Origin: Clostridiales bacterium Firm_04
GTDB lineage: Bacteria; Bacillota; Clostridia; Oscillospirales; Ruminococcaceae
Length of the DNA: 64,000 bases
Direction: 5' to 3'
Assembly: GCA_001603005.1 (NCBI GenBank)
Contig: LVAJ01000027.1
Coordinates: 1 to 64,000 of the forward strand
Shown: positions 8,952 to 15,694 of the stretch, piece by piece
How the letters are laid out: every line of letters begins with the position of its first letter
How positions within the stretch are numbered: position 1 is the first letter of the stretch
Notes under the pieces: generated by a model
Databases searched by the model: none
What the model was told of the DNA's origin: nothing
The model's input: the letters and a program-made list of their open reading frames with translations, nothing else
Made by a program: the position numbers and the translations under genes

Positions 8952-10025
8952 CTATATTTCAACTAGCACTTCCCACAGTCCGTTTCGTTTTCCGTTTTTG
9001 CGACGAAGCAGACCTTTGTCTTGCAATTCAACAGTTCGGGACTTGACAGTTCGCTCCGATTTTCCGATAGCCTCAGCAAGTGCTTTCTGCGTGATAGATG
9101 GATTGGTAGATATTTCACGCAGGATTGCCAATTCCTCCAAAGTGCAATTTTTGCACTTTGAAATCTCCGGTTTTGCACTTTGGAGAGTTACTGAGTAGTC
9201 GATATGCATATATCTGTTCTTCAGATCATGCCGTGCGCCGGTAAGCAGATTCTCCATAAACTGCTCCAGAAAGGCAGTCGTAGCATGAACATCATTTTGC
9301 AGATCGTTATAGTTTGCTCTGACGAGCGCATTGCGGAAATACCATGAATTGTCGGCGAAAACCTGATTGCTCACATTGAATCCGAAAGTTTGCAGATACT
9401 TGATCATGAACACAGCAGTCGTGCGGGTATTGCCCTCACAGAACGGATGAATCTGCCAGATACCCGAAATGAACTTTGCGATATGCTTGATTGCCTGCGC
9501 AGCATCCAGATTGGCGTAGGAAAATTCCTTTTCCTGACTGAAATCGTAATCAAGTGTCTCGCGGATACTGTCAAAGGCAGCGTAGAAAACAGATTTCCCG
9601 TTCAGCACCCATTCTTTCTTTGAGATGTTATATGTTCTGAATTGTCCGGCTGACTTAAACACACCGGTGAACAATCTGCGATGAATGGATTGCAGCTCTG
9701 CCGGCGAAAACTGAAATGTCTTCTCAGCCAGCAGCTCGGCGATACGGGAAGCAACAATATCCGCTTCTTTTGTATCCTGTTCGGAGGTCATGCGAACATC
9801 CCGCTGTTCGTAATAGTTGTAGATTCGCTTTTGCACTGTGGCAATGTCGATTTTGCCCTCAATATGCTCCTTGGCGGTTTCGAGCAGATAGTCCGAAGTC
9901 CGGAGGCCGTCAACATCCTGCAAGCCGATCGCGGTCTGCCATGCAGCACTTTTTTCGGAACGGTCAGGCTCGCCCTGACGGATATATTCATCTAAATCAT
10001 ATTGCCAGTCGTGTTCCTGTCCCAT
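8952..10025 (-). CDS. Fic-domain protein with C-terminal winged-helix DNA-binding domain
   Basis: 357 residues. The start at 10025 is chosen because AAAGGAGG lies eight bases upstream; a longer frame to 10106 has no ribosome site. The central Fic fold has the active-site loop HPFCEGNTRTT, with catalytic His and the phosphate-binding GNxR; Fic enzymes usually transfer AMP to a target protein hydroxyl. An N-terminal Fic_N helical region precedes it. The last 60 residues (LAEAIGKSERTVKSRTVELQDKG) form a helix-turn-helix, so it may also autoregulate. No separate antitoxin gene is adjacent. It lies upstream of the hsd operon with its own promoter; a link to defence is only positional. Confidence 0.9.
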   Translation of the reverse strand: MGQEHDWQYDLDEYIRQGEPDRSEKSAAWQTAIGLQDVDGLRTSDYLLETAKEHIEGKIDIATVQKRIYNYYEQRDVRMTSEQDTKEADIVASRIAELLAEKTFQFSPAELQSIHRRLFTGVFKSAGQFRTYNISKKEWVLNGKSVFYAAFDSIRETLDYDFSQEKEFSYANLDAAQAIKHIAKFISGIWQIHPFCEGNTRTTAVFMIKYLQTFGFNVSNQVFADNSWYFRNALVRANYNDLQNDVHATTAFLEQFMENLLTGARHDLKNRYMHIDYSVTLQSAKPEISKCKNCTLEELAILREISTNPSITQKALAEAIGKSERTVKSRTVELQDKGLLRRKNGKRNGLWEVLVEI

Positions 10026-10061
10026 ATTCTGCCTCCTTTCAGCGTATTTGCATCTACATTT

Positions 10062-10090
10062 AGTATACCATAATATCCGCGAAAAAGCAA
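10062..10090 (-). promoter_or_regulatory. Promoter of the Fic gene
   Basis: Minus-strand TTGCTT, 17-bp spacer, TATACT, about 37 bases before the chosen ATG. Confidence 0.7.
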
Positions 10091-10419
10091 GCGGAGTAAT
10101 GCACACTATTCTTCATTTATAATATAGTATAGTGATAATATGGGCAATATTATGCCAGTTAAAGCAACATTCTACGGAAAGAGTGTGCTTTCGTGTGAAC
10201 TGCGCCGCCGATGCCGGTCTCATCGCCGCCGTTTGAAAGAGTATGAAGCCTCAAAATCCGCCTGAATCCACACGATCGGATGCCTGCGTACACACAGTAG
10301 AGAGGGTGCAAACCCTCGGTTTTCGTGTGAACTTTCGTGTGAACTAGCCTTGAAAATGGCTTCAAAATAGCGAAATTCGCTTCAAAATACGGAAAAATTT
10401 TTCAAAGCACGATGTAATA
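10091..10419. repeat. Noncoding spacer with three copies of TTCGTGTGAACT
   Basis: No credible gene. The 12-mer TTCGTGTGAACT occurs at 10190-10201, 10322-10333 and 10334-10345, the last two in tandem. Between them is a small hairpin GAGGGTGCAAACCCTC (10301-10316) and, further right, a repeated GCTTCAAAATA. The block separates the hsd/Fic region from the tRNA-Ser pair. Confidence 0.6.
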
Positions 10420-10462
10420 AAAACGACGCTGTTACGCGAAATTTACGTAACAGCGTCGTTTT
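10420..10462 (-). terminator. Terminator of the tRNA-Ser transcript (bidirectional)
   Basis: A 17-bp stem (AAAACGACGCTGTTACG and complement) around a 9-base loop, with TTTTATTA following on the minus strand and TTTTCTT on the plus strand. It ends the minus-strand tRNA unit. Confidence 0.9.
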
Positions 10463-10466
10463 CTTC

Positions 10467-10556
10467 TGGCGGAGAAAGAGGGATTTGAACCCTCGCGACC
10501 CTTTCGAGCCCTACTCCCTTAGCAGGGGAGCCCCTTCACCACTTGGGTATTTCTCC
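10467..10556 (-). tRNA. tRNA-Ser (anticodon GCT)
   Basis: 90 bases including an encoded CCA. The acceptor stem GGAGAAA pairs with TTTCTCC, the anticodon arm CTCCC-CTGCTAA-GGGAG gives GCT, the T-arm GGGTTCAAATC is intact, and a long variable arm is present as expected for serine. It reads AGC/AGU codons. It follows the second tRNA-Ser by 33 bases in one transcript. Confidence 0.97.
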
Positions 10557-10589
10557 AACGTCGGTGAATGCGATATCCGGGAGATTTGT

Positions 10590-10678
<89 letters not shown>

Positions 10679-10697
10679 TTTCGGATTCAGCTTTATC

Positions 10698-10726
10698 ATT
10701 ATATCACAAAATCGAAGTTTTGTCAA
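10698..10726 (-). promoter_or_regulatory. Promoter of the tRNA-Ser pair
   Basis: Perfect minus-strand consensus: TTGACA, 17-bp spacer, TATAAT, 19 bases upstream of the first tRNA. Confidence 0.92.
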
Positions 10727-10781
10727 GTACTGATTGGAAAAAAATTGCCGGTTTGCACGATTTGTTGAATACTGCCGAATC

Positions 10782-10878
10782 AGCGGGCAGTGCCCGCCGC
10801 CGTGATAGCGCCCATAAAGCAGAACGGTAAAATTTATGTCCTCTCTCCCATTGCACTTTTCGCAGATATATGCTATAA
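10782..10878 (+). repeat. Dispersed promoter-bearing repeat, family 1, copy A
   Basis: A 97-base unit opening with the palindrome GCGGGCAGTGCCCGC and ending with TTGCAC, a 17-bp spacer and TATAAG (10851-10879). A second copy follows in tandem, and related copies lie near 32.0-32.3 kb in the opposite orientation. It has no believable coding capacity. Confidence 0.85.
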
Positions 10879-10974
10879 GCGGGCAGTGCCCGCCTCCATT
10901 ATAACGCCCATGAAGCGAAAAGCAGATTTTTTGCATTCTCTCCCATTGCACTTTTCGCGGATATATGTTATAAT
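10878..10974 (+). repeat. Dispersed promoter-bearing repeat, family 1, copy B, with the degV promoter
   Basis: This second tandem unit has the same order: GCGGGCAGTGCCCGC, a variable middle, then CTCTCCCATTGCAC. It contains TTGCAC (10946-10951), 17 bases, TATAAT (10969-10974), placed 48 bases before the degV start, so the repeat very likely supplies the degV promoter. Confidence 0.85.
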
Positions 10975-11021
10975 AGGGGGGGCGGGGGAGAACGAATCAA
11001 CCCGCACGAAAGGAGCCTTGC

Positions 11022-11897
11022 ATGGCTGATTATATCATTGCGGCTGCATCGACTGCCGATCTGCCGGAGACCTTTTATCAGGATCACGAGATCCCGCTGA
11101 TCCGCTATACGTATTCGATCGGCATGGATGTCTTTGAGGACGACTGCCGCGAGGAATCGCGCGCACAGGCGTATCAGGAAATGCGCCGCGGCGTGGTGTA
11201 TTCGACCTCGATGATCAACGAGGAGACTTATTACGAGTTTTTTCGCGGCTTGATGGAGCGCGGAAAAGACGTGCTGTATCTGGATATGTCGAAGGAGATG
11301 TCCAGCTCCTATGCGGCATCGCACCGTGCGGCGGCGCGCGTGCAGCAGGCGTTTCCGGATCAGCAGCTTGTTCTGCCGGATACGCGCTGCATTTCGGGCG
11401 GACTCGGTCTGCTTCTGCGCGAATCCGTGCGCCACATGGAAGAAGGCATGGGTTTTCAGGCATTGCTGAACTGGATCGAGAGCAATAAACTCCATATCAT
11501 GCACCGTTTTACCGTTGACGATCTGAACTATCTGAAGCGCGGCGGCAGAGTGTCGAACGCCTCTGCGATGATCGGTTCGATGCTGTCGATCAAGCCGGTT
11601 TTGTACGTACCGGACGACGGCAAGCTGACGGTTTCGTCGAAGGTACGCGGCAGACGCGCGGCGATGCAGGCATTGCTGGACGGCGTCAAGCGCGACATGA
11701 CGGCGCCTTCCGGGCAGCACATCATCATCAATCATGCGGACTGCGAGGCAGATGCGAACTGGCTGCGCAATGAGCTGCTGGATGCTTATCCGACGCTCGG
11801 CGGCGTGGATATCTACCAGCTCGGCGTCATCATCGGCGCGCACTGCGGACCGGGCTTGCTGACGGTGTTTTATTTCGGCGATCAGCGCAAAGCATAA
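11022..11897 (+). CDS. DegV family fatty-acid-binding protein
   Basis: 291 residues, the usual length for the family. It has two EDD-fold lobes: an N-terminal STADLP loop and MNEETYYEFF-type helices, then SMLSIKPVLYVPDDGKL and a C-terminal IGAHCGPG, the conserved glycine-rich site near the lipid carboxylate. DegV (FakB-like) proteins bind fatty acids and present them to a fatty-acid kinase; the substrate here is not determined. Ribosome site AAAGGAG lies seven bases before ATG. The gene is monocistronic, with its promoter in the upstream repeat and a terminator immediately after. Confidence 0.92.
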   Translation: MADYIIAAASTADLPETFYQDHEIPLIRYTYSIGMDVFEDDCREESRAQAYQEMRRGVVYSTSMINEETYYEFFRGLMERGKDVLYLDMSKEMSSSYAASHRAAARVQQAFPDQQLVLPDTRCISGGLGLLLRESVRHMEEGMGFQALLNWIESNKLHIMHRFTVDDLNYLKRGGRVSNASAMIGSMLSIKPVLYVPDDGKLTVSSKVRGRRAAMQALLDGVKRDMTAPSGQHIIINHADCEADANWLRNELLDAYPTLGGVDIYQLGVIIGAHCGPGLLTVFYFGDQRKA

Positions 11898-11904
11898 CAA
11901 AAAG

Positions 11905-11945
11905 AAGCGGTTAAGAGGATATTGCCTCTTAACCGCTTTGTTTTG
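11905..11945 (+). terminator. Terminator between degV and yebC (bidirectional)
   Basis: A 14-bp stem AAGCGGTTAAGAGG and complement with a short loop. It is followed by TTGTTTTG on the plus strand and a T-rich run on the minus strand, and serves both convergent genes. Confidence 0.9.
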
Positions 11946-11960
11946 CGCTGAAATGGTGTA

Positions 11961-12698
11961 TCAGTCTTCTTCCGGCATATCCCAGTTATGCCAGACGTTC
12001 TGCACATCGTCGTCATCCTCAAGATGCTCAAGGAGCAGCCCCATTTTGCGGAGCGATTCCTCCTCGGTCAGGGTGACATAGGTGCTCGGAACTTCCTCCG
12101 CCTCTGCGGAAGCGACCAGATAGCCCTTTGCAGTCAGCCCCTCGCGGAGCTCGCTGACCATAGCCGGATCGCAGACGATCTCGATGCTGTCCTCGGAGTA
12201 GGTCATATCGTCGCCGCCGAGCTCCATGACGTCTTCGAGCACAGTGTCCTCCTCAAGCTCACCCTCATGCTCAATGACGATGATGCCTTTTTCGGAGAAC
12301 AGATAGGACACGCAGCCGGTCGTGCCGAGGTTGCCGCCGAACTTATCGAAGTAGTGGCGGATATTGCCTGCTGTACGGTTCTTGTTATCGGTCAGGCACT
12401 CGACGATGACAGCAACACCGTTCGGACCGTAGCCCTCGTAGGTGAGTGCCTCATAGTTGTTCTTATCGCTGTCGCCGGCAGCCTTTTTGATCAGGCGGTC
12501 GATGTTGTCATTCGGCACATTGTTCGCCTTCGCCTTTGCGATCAGATCGCGCAGCTTGCTGTTGTTGTTGGGATCGGGACCGCCCTCTTTGATGACGACC
12601 ATCATCTCACGGCCGATCTTTGTAAAGATCTTCGCCTTGACGGCGTCAGTAGCTTCTTTTTTCCGTTTGATGTTATTCCATTTGGAATGTCCGGACAT
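11961..12698 (-). CDS. yebC: YebC/PmpR family translation or transcription factor
   Basis: 245 residues with the hallmark N-terminus GHSKWNNIKRKK and the acidic middle domain (GGDDMTYSEDS). YebC proteins were first called transcriptional regulators; recent work on the family shows ribosome association and relief of proline stalling, so either role fits. The start has AGGAGG seven bases upstream. It lies 12 bases after mrnC, at the end of the rplU-obg gene group. Confidence 0.96.
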   Translation of the reverse strand: MSGHSKWNNIKRKKEATDAVKAKIFTKIGREMMVVIKEGGPDPNNNSKLRDLIAKAKANNVPNDNIDRLIKKAAGDSDKNNYEALTYEGYGPNGVAVIVECLTDNKNRTAGNIRHYFDKFGGNLGTTGCVSYLFSEKGIIVIEHEGELEEDTVLEDVMELGGDDMTYSEDSIEIVCDPAMVSELREGLTAKGYLVASAEAEEVPSTYVTLTEEESLRKMGLLLEHLEDDDDVQNVWHNWDMPEED

Positions 12699-12710
12699 AC
12701 AGAACGCCTC

Positions 12711-13148
12711 CTATTCTGAAAAATTCTGATTTTGCTGACTTTCCTGCCAGATGACCGCGAACAGCTCGCGGAGTCTGTCGGTCTGTCCGCAAAGAAATAA
12801 ATATCCGAACAGGCATTCAAAGCCTGTTGCTTTCCGGTAATCCGCCGGCGTGGCATGCTTCGGCACACTGATGCCGCTTGCATTTCTGCCGCGGCGGAGA
12901 ATATCCGCTTCTGTTTCGGTCAGCATATCAGCGATCCTGCCGGCGGCTTCTGCCTGATACGCCGCGCGGACATGTGCGACCGCCTGCTGATGCAGCTCTC
13001 TTGCGGGACGGTTCGCCTCGCGCAGGAGCATTTCGCGCACCATGACCTCATAGACGCTGTCGCCGAGAAAGGCGAGCGTCAGGGGACTGTACTGCTTTGC
13101 ATCGTCCTCTGTCAGCGGGATCTGTGTCTGAAGGAACTCAATCGACAT
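12711..13148 (-). CDS. mrnC: Mini-ribonuclease III
   Basis: 145 residues: a lone RNase III catalytic domain without a dsRNA-binding domain. The signature LAFLGDSVYEVMVRE includes the acidic metal ligand, and a C-terminal ECLFGYLFLCG corresponds to the second acidic region. MrnC trims the ends of 23S rRNA precursor in Firmicutes. It overlaps the end of obg by 11 bases, which implies coupled translation. Confidence 0.93.
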   Translation of the reverse strand: MSIEFLQTQIPLTEDDAKQYSPLTLAFLGDSVYEVMVREMLLREANRPARELHQQAVAHVRAAYQAEAAGRIADMLTETEADILRRGRNASGISVPKHATPADYRKATGFECLFGYLFLCGQTDRLRELFAVIWQESQQNQNFSE

Positions 13149-14412
13149 AATCGAACTCGAAACCGTTGATCGAAACGGTCACGCCCTCCTTCGCACCCAT
13201 CTGCTCCAGCTTGTCGATGATGCCGCTGCTGCGGAGCACGCGCTCAAAGTACTGGAGCGAAGACCAGTCGTCGGGATTGATCGTGCGCATGATCGGTTCC
13301 ATGAACGGCGCATCGACCTGATAGATCCCGTCGCTGTCGATCTCAACTGTAAACTTTTTGACCTCCTCCGGCGCTTTTTCGGGGATTGCCTCCGGTTCAA
13401 AGCGCTTGACAGGGGGGAGTGTTGCGAGCGTTTTCGCGATCTCATCGAGCAGCGGTTTTGTGCCCTGTGCAGCCGCCGCAGAGATGACATAGAACGGCAG
13501 TCCCTTTTCGGAGATATAGCCGTGCAGACGCTCGATCTGCGATTCATCCGCAAGATCCGCCTTATTTGCCGCAACGATCTGCGGGCAGCGGCTCAGCTCC
13601 TCGGAGAAATTGGAAAGCTCCAGATTGATCTTTTCAAAATCCTCGATCGGATCGCGCGCCTCGCTGCCGGAAACGTCGATCACATGCACGATCAGTCTGC
13701 ATCGCTCCACATGCCGCAGAAAGGCATGTCCGAGTCCTGCGCCGTCCGCTGCGCCCTCGATCAGACCGGGGATATCCGCCATGACGAACGAGCGCTCGTC
13801 ATCGAGCCGGACAACACCGAGCACAGGCTCCAGCGTCGTGAAGTGATAGTTTGCGATTTTCGGTTTTGCAGCAGATACGACAGAGATCAGAGTGGATTTG
13901 CCCACGTTCGGGAATCCGACCAGTCCGACGTCAGCGAGCAGCTTGAGCTCAAGCACGACATCGAATTTTTCGCCGTCATAGCCGGGCTTTGCGAAGCGGG
14001 GGACTTGTCTGGTCGAGGTCGCAAAGTGCTGATTGCCCTTGCCGCCTCTGCCGCCTTTCGCGAGAATGACAGCCTCATCGCCGGAGATATCCGCCATGAC
14101 TCTGCCGCTCTCAGCCTCCCGGATCACGGTACCGCGCGGCACCTTGATGACAAGGTCAGGCGCACTTTTACCGGTACAGCGCTTTGCAGCGCCGTTCTGT
14201 CCGTTTTCTGCAACATATTTCCGCTTATAGCGGAAGGAGATCAAGGACGTCATGTGATCGTCGGCAACAAAGACGATATTGCCGCCCTTGCCGCCGTCGC
14301 CGCCGTCCGGACCGCCCGCCGCGACATATTTCTCTCTGTGAAAGCTGACGCAGCCGTCGCCGCCGTTGCCGGCTTCGATACGGATTTTCGCCTGATCCAC
14401 GAACATAGACAT
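13138..14412 (-). CDS. obg: Obg/CgtA ribosome-assembly GTPase
   Basis: 424 residues in the three-domain order of Gram-positive Obg: glycine-rich Obg fold (GNGGDGCVSFHREKY, GGDGGKGGN), G domain from about 160 (G1 GFPNVGKST, DIPGLIEGA for G3, NKADL for G4), and the C-terminal OCT domain after 340. It acts in 50S assembly and growth control. It starts with GAGGTGAG before ATG, 107 bases after rpmA; the gap contains stem-loops and could hold processing or attenuation signals. Confidence 0.97.
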   Translation of the reverse strand: MSMFVDQAKIRIEAGNGGDGCVSFHREKYVAAGGPDGGDGGKGGNIVFVADDHMTSLISFRYKRKYVAENGQNGAAKRCTGKSAPDLVIKVPRGTVIREAESGRVMADISGDEAVILAKGGRGGKGNQHFATSTRQVPRFAKPGYDGEKFDVVLELKLLADVGLVGFPNVGKSTLISVVSAAKPKIANYHFTTLEPVLGVVRLDDERSFVMADIPGLIEGAADGAGLGHAFLRHVERCRLIVHVIDVSGSEARDPIEDFEKINLELSNFSEELSRCPQIVAANKADLADESQIERLHGYISEKGLPFYVISAAAAQGTKPLLDEIAKTLATLPPVKRFEPEAIPEKAPEEVKKFTVEIDSDGIYQVDAPFMEPIMRTINPDDWSSLQYFERVLRSSGIIDKLEQMGAKEGVTVSINGFEFDYVD

Positions 14413-14519
14413 AAACTCACCTCATAAGAAATCCCCCTGCCGGAACAGCAAGGGGACTATGCGGTTATCGCATAAGCGGCACCGCACCGGATTTTTCCGG
14501 CACGGTACCGTGCATTTTC
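14413..14519 (-). other. Structured spacer between rpmA and obg
   Basis: Contains two short hairpins on the minus strand (CCCCTTGC...CAGGGGG region at 14440-14455 and ATGCGATAACCGCAT at about 14459-14473). No gene, no clear terminator T-run, so read-through into obg is expected. Confidence 0.4.
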
Positions 14520-14804
14520 TTACTGCTCGACAGCGTAGACGCTGACGCGCTTACGGTCACGGCCGTAACGCTCGAAGCGAACCTGACCGTCGATCGTTGC
14601 AAACAGGGTATCATCCGAACCCTTGCCGACATTGTTGCCCGGGTGGATGTGGGTACCGCGCTGACGCACGATGATGTTGCCGGCCAGCACATACTGACCG
14701 TCGCCGCGCTTGACGCCAAGGCGCTTTGCCTCGGAATCACGGCCGTTCTTTGTAGAACCAACGCCCTTCTTGTGAGCGAAGAACTGCATGCTAATACGGA
14801 TCAT
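14520..14804 (-). CDS. rpmA: 50S ribosomal protein L27
   Basis: 94 residues. The core [19 protein letters not shown] and [10 protein letters not shown] is diagnostic. The N-terminus [14 protein letters not shown] is the Firmicute extension cleaved after FF by the Prp protease to expose the residues that reach the peptidyl-transfer centre; prp is the gene just upstream. Ribosome site GGAGGTG lies before the ATG. Confidence 0.97.
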   Translation of the reverse strand: MIRISMQFFAHKKGVGSTKNGRDSEAKRLGVKRGDGQYVLAGNIIVRQRGTHIHPGNNVGKGSDDTLFATIDGQVRFERYGRDRKRVSVYAVEQ

Positions 14805-14843
14805 TGAGATACACCTCCGTTTTCAGATTATACTGCGTACATT

Positions 14844-15179
14844 TCAGCGTTCTGTGACAGTGACGCGGAAATTGCCTTCGGCGTCTTCAGCGAGCGCCTG
14901 AAAATGCAGCAGCAGCCCATTGAGAATGTTGGAATGCACGGGATCCGGCTCAGAAAGCCGTATCCGGATCTGATTCTGTGCGTTTTTTGCGGCATGCACC
15001 TGCACGCATTGCTCCGGCGCGCCGAAGCAGTCGCAGAGCAGTGCAGAGGTCAGCTGCACGGCAGAGGAAACTGCCGCACAGAGCACCGAATAACCGGTAT
15101 CCTCTGTATAGGTGTCATGACCGGAGACGGTGCATTCCGTGAGGAGCCCGTCCTTTCGCACAAAATGCGCGTTCAGCAT
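14844..15179 (-). CDS. prp: Prp cysteine protease processing ribosomal protein L27
   Basis: 111 residues between rplU and rpmA, the conserved position of prp (ysxB). The catalytic pair is visible: His in SGHDTYTEDTG and Cys in YSVLCAAVSSAV. Prp removes the N-terminal extension of L27. No good Shine-Dalgarno is present; the start lies 9 bases after the rplU stop, so translation is probably coupled. Confidence 0.9.
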   Translation of the reverse strand: MLNAHFVRKDGLLTECTVSGHDTYTEDTGYSVLCAAVSSAVQLTSALLCDCFGAPEQCVQVHAAKNAQNQIRIRLSEPDPVHSNILNGLLLHFQALAEDAEGNFRVTVTER

Positions 15180-15188
15180 AGCCCGTGC

Positions 15189-15500
15189 TTATTTGCTGAT
15201 GGATTCGATGCGGATCTGCGTGAACGGCTGTCTGTGACCGATTGCGCGCTTCTGACCGCACTTCGGCTTGTAGGTGAAGACGCGGATCTTCTTGCCCTTG
15301 CCGTTTGCGAGGACCGTTGCCTTGACGGAAGCGCCTGCAACAGTCGGTGCGCCGATGGTCAGACCGCTCTCGTCGCCGATTGCTGCGACCTGATCGAAGG
15401 TGACGGTATCGCCCTCTGCTGCTGCGAGCTTCTCAACGCGAACAACGCTGCCTTCCTCGACTTTCAGCTGCTTACCGCCTGTCAAAATGACTGCATACAT
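15189..15500 (-). CDS. rplU: 50S ribosomal protein L21
   Basis: 103 residues. The start at 15500 (MYAVILTGGKQ) is the universal L21 N-terminus; an upstream extension to 15569 would translate the leader RNA. The C-terminal KPKCGQKRAIGHRQPFTQIRI is typical. It is the first gene of rplU-prp-rpmA. Confidence 0.97.
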   Translation of the reverse strand: MYAVILTGGKQLKVEEGSVVRVEKLAAAEGDTVTFDQVAAIGDESGLTIGAPTVAGASVKATVLANGKGKKIRVFTYKPKCGQKRAIGHRQPFTQIRIESISK

Positions 15501-15604
15501 GGTTTTTTGGCACCTGCCTTTTCCATAATCTCGCTGCGAACGGTGCGTGCTCTGTCCGGAAACGGGCATAGTACGACTTCAACCGTCCAGCATGCGGCTT
15601 TTTC
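15501..15604 (-). ncRNA. Candidate L21 leader
   Basis: The roughly 100-base leader from the promoter to rplU is GC-rich and contains CGGACAGAGCACGCACCGTTCG and AAGGCAGGTGCC near the start codon, reminiscent of the L21 leader of Firmicutes that controls this operon. I could not align it to the covariance model, so the family assignment is tentative. Confidence 0.5.
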
Positions 15605-15633
15605 ATTATACAAAATTTTCGCGGTTTTGTCAA
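15605..15633 (-). promoter_or_regulatory. Promoter of the rplU operon
   Basis: Perfect consensus on the minus strand: TTGACA, 17-bp spacer, TATAAT. Confidence 0.92.
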
Positions 15634-15642
15634 GAGCTGACG

Positions 15643-15674
15643 GAAAGCCGCCGGTAGAATCATCGGCGGCTTTC
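15643..15674 (-). terminator. Hairpin after the GH26 gene
   Basis: An 11-bp stem GAAAGCCGCCG with complement, 21 bases beyond the GH26 stop and just before the rplU promoter. There is little T-run on the minus strand, so termination strength is uncertain. Confidence 0.6.
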
Positions 15675-15694
15675 GGCATATTTTTTGGTGATTT

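Noticed and set aside
8952-10025. Fic toxin-antitoxin pair
   Set aside because: No small antitoxin gene adjoins it and the C-terminal winged helix points to a single-gene regulator-like Fic protein.
10159-10365. 68-residue minus-strand frame between Fic and the tRNAs
   Set aside because: Its repeated VHTK segments come from the repeated 12-mer and it lacks a ribosome site.
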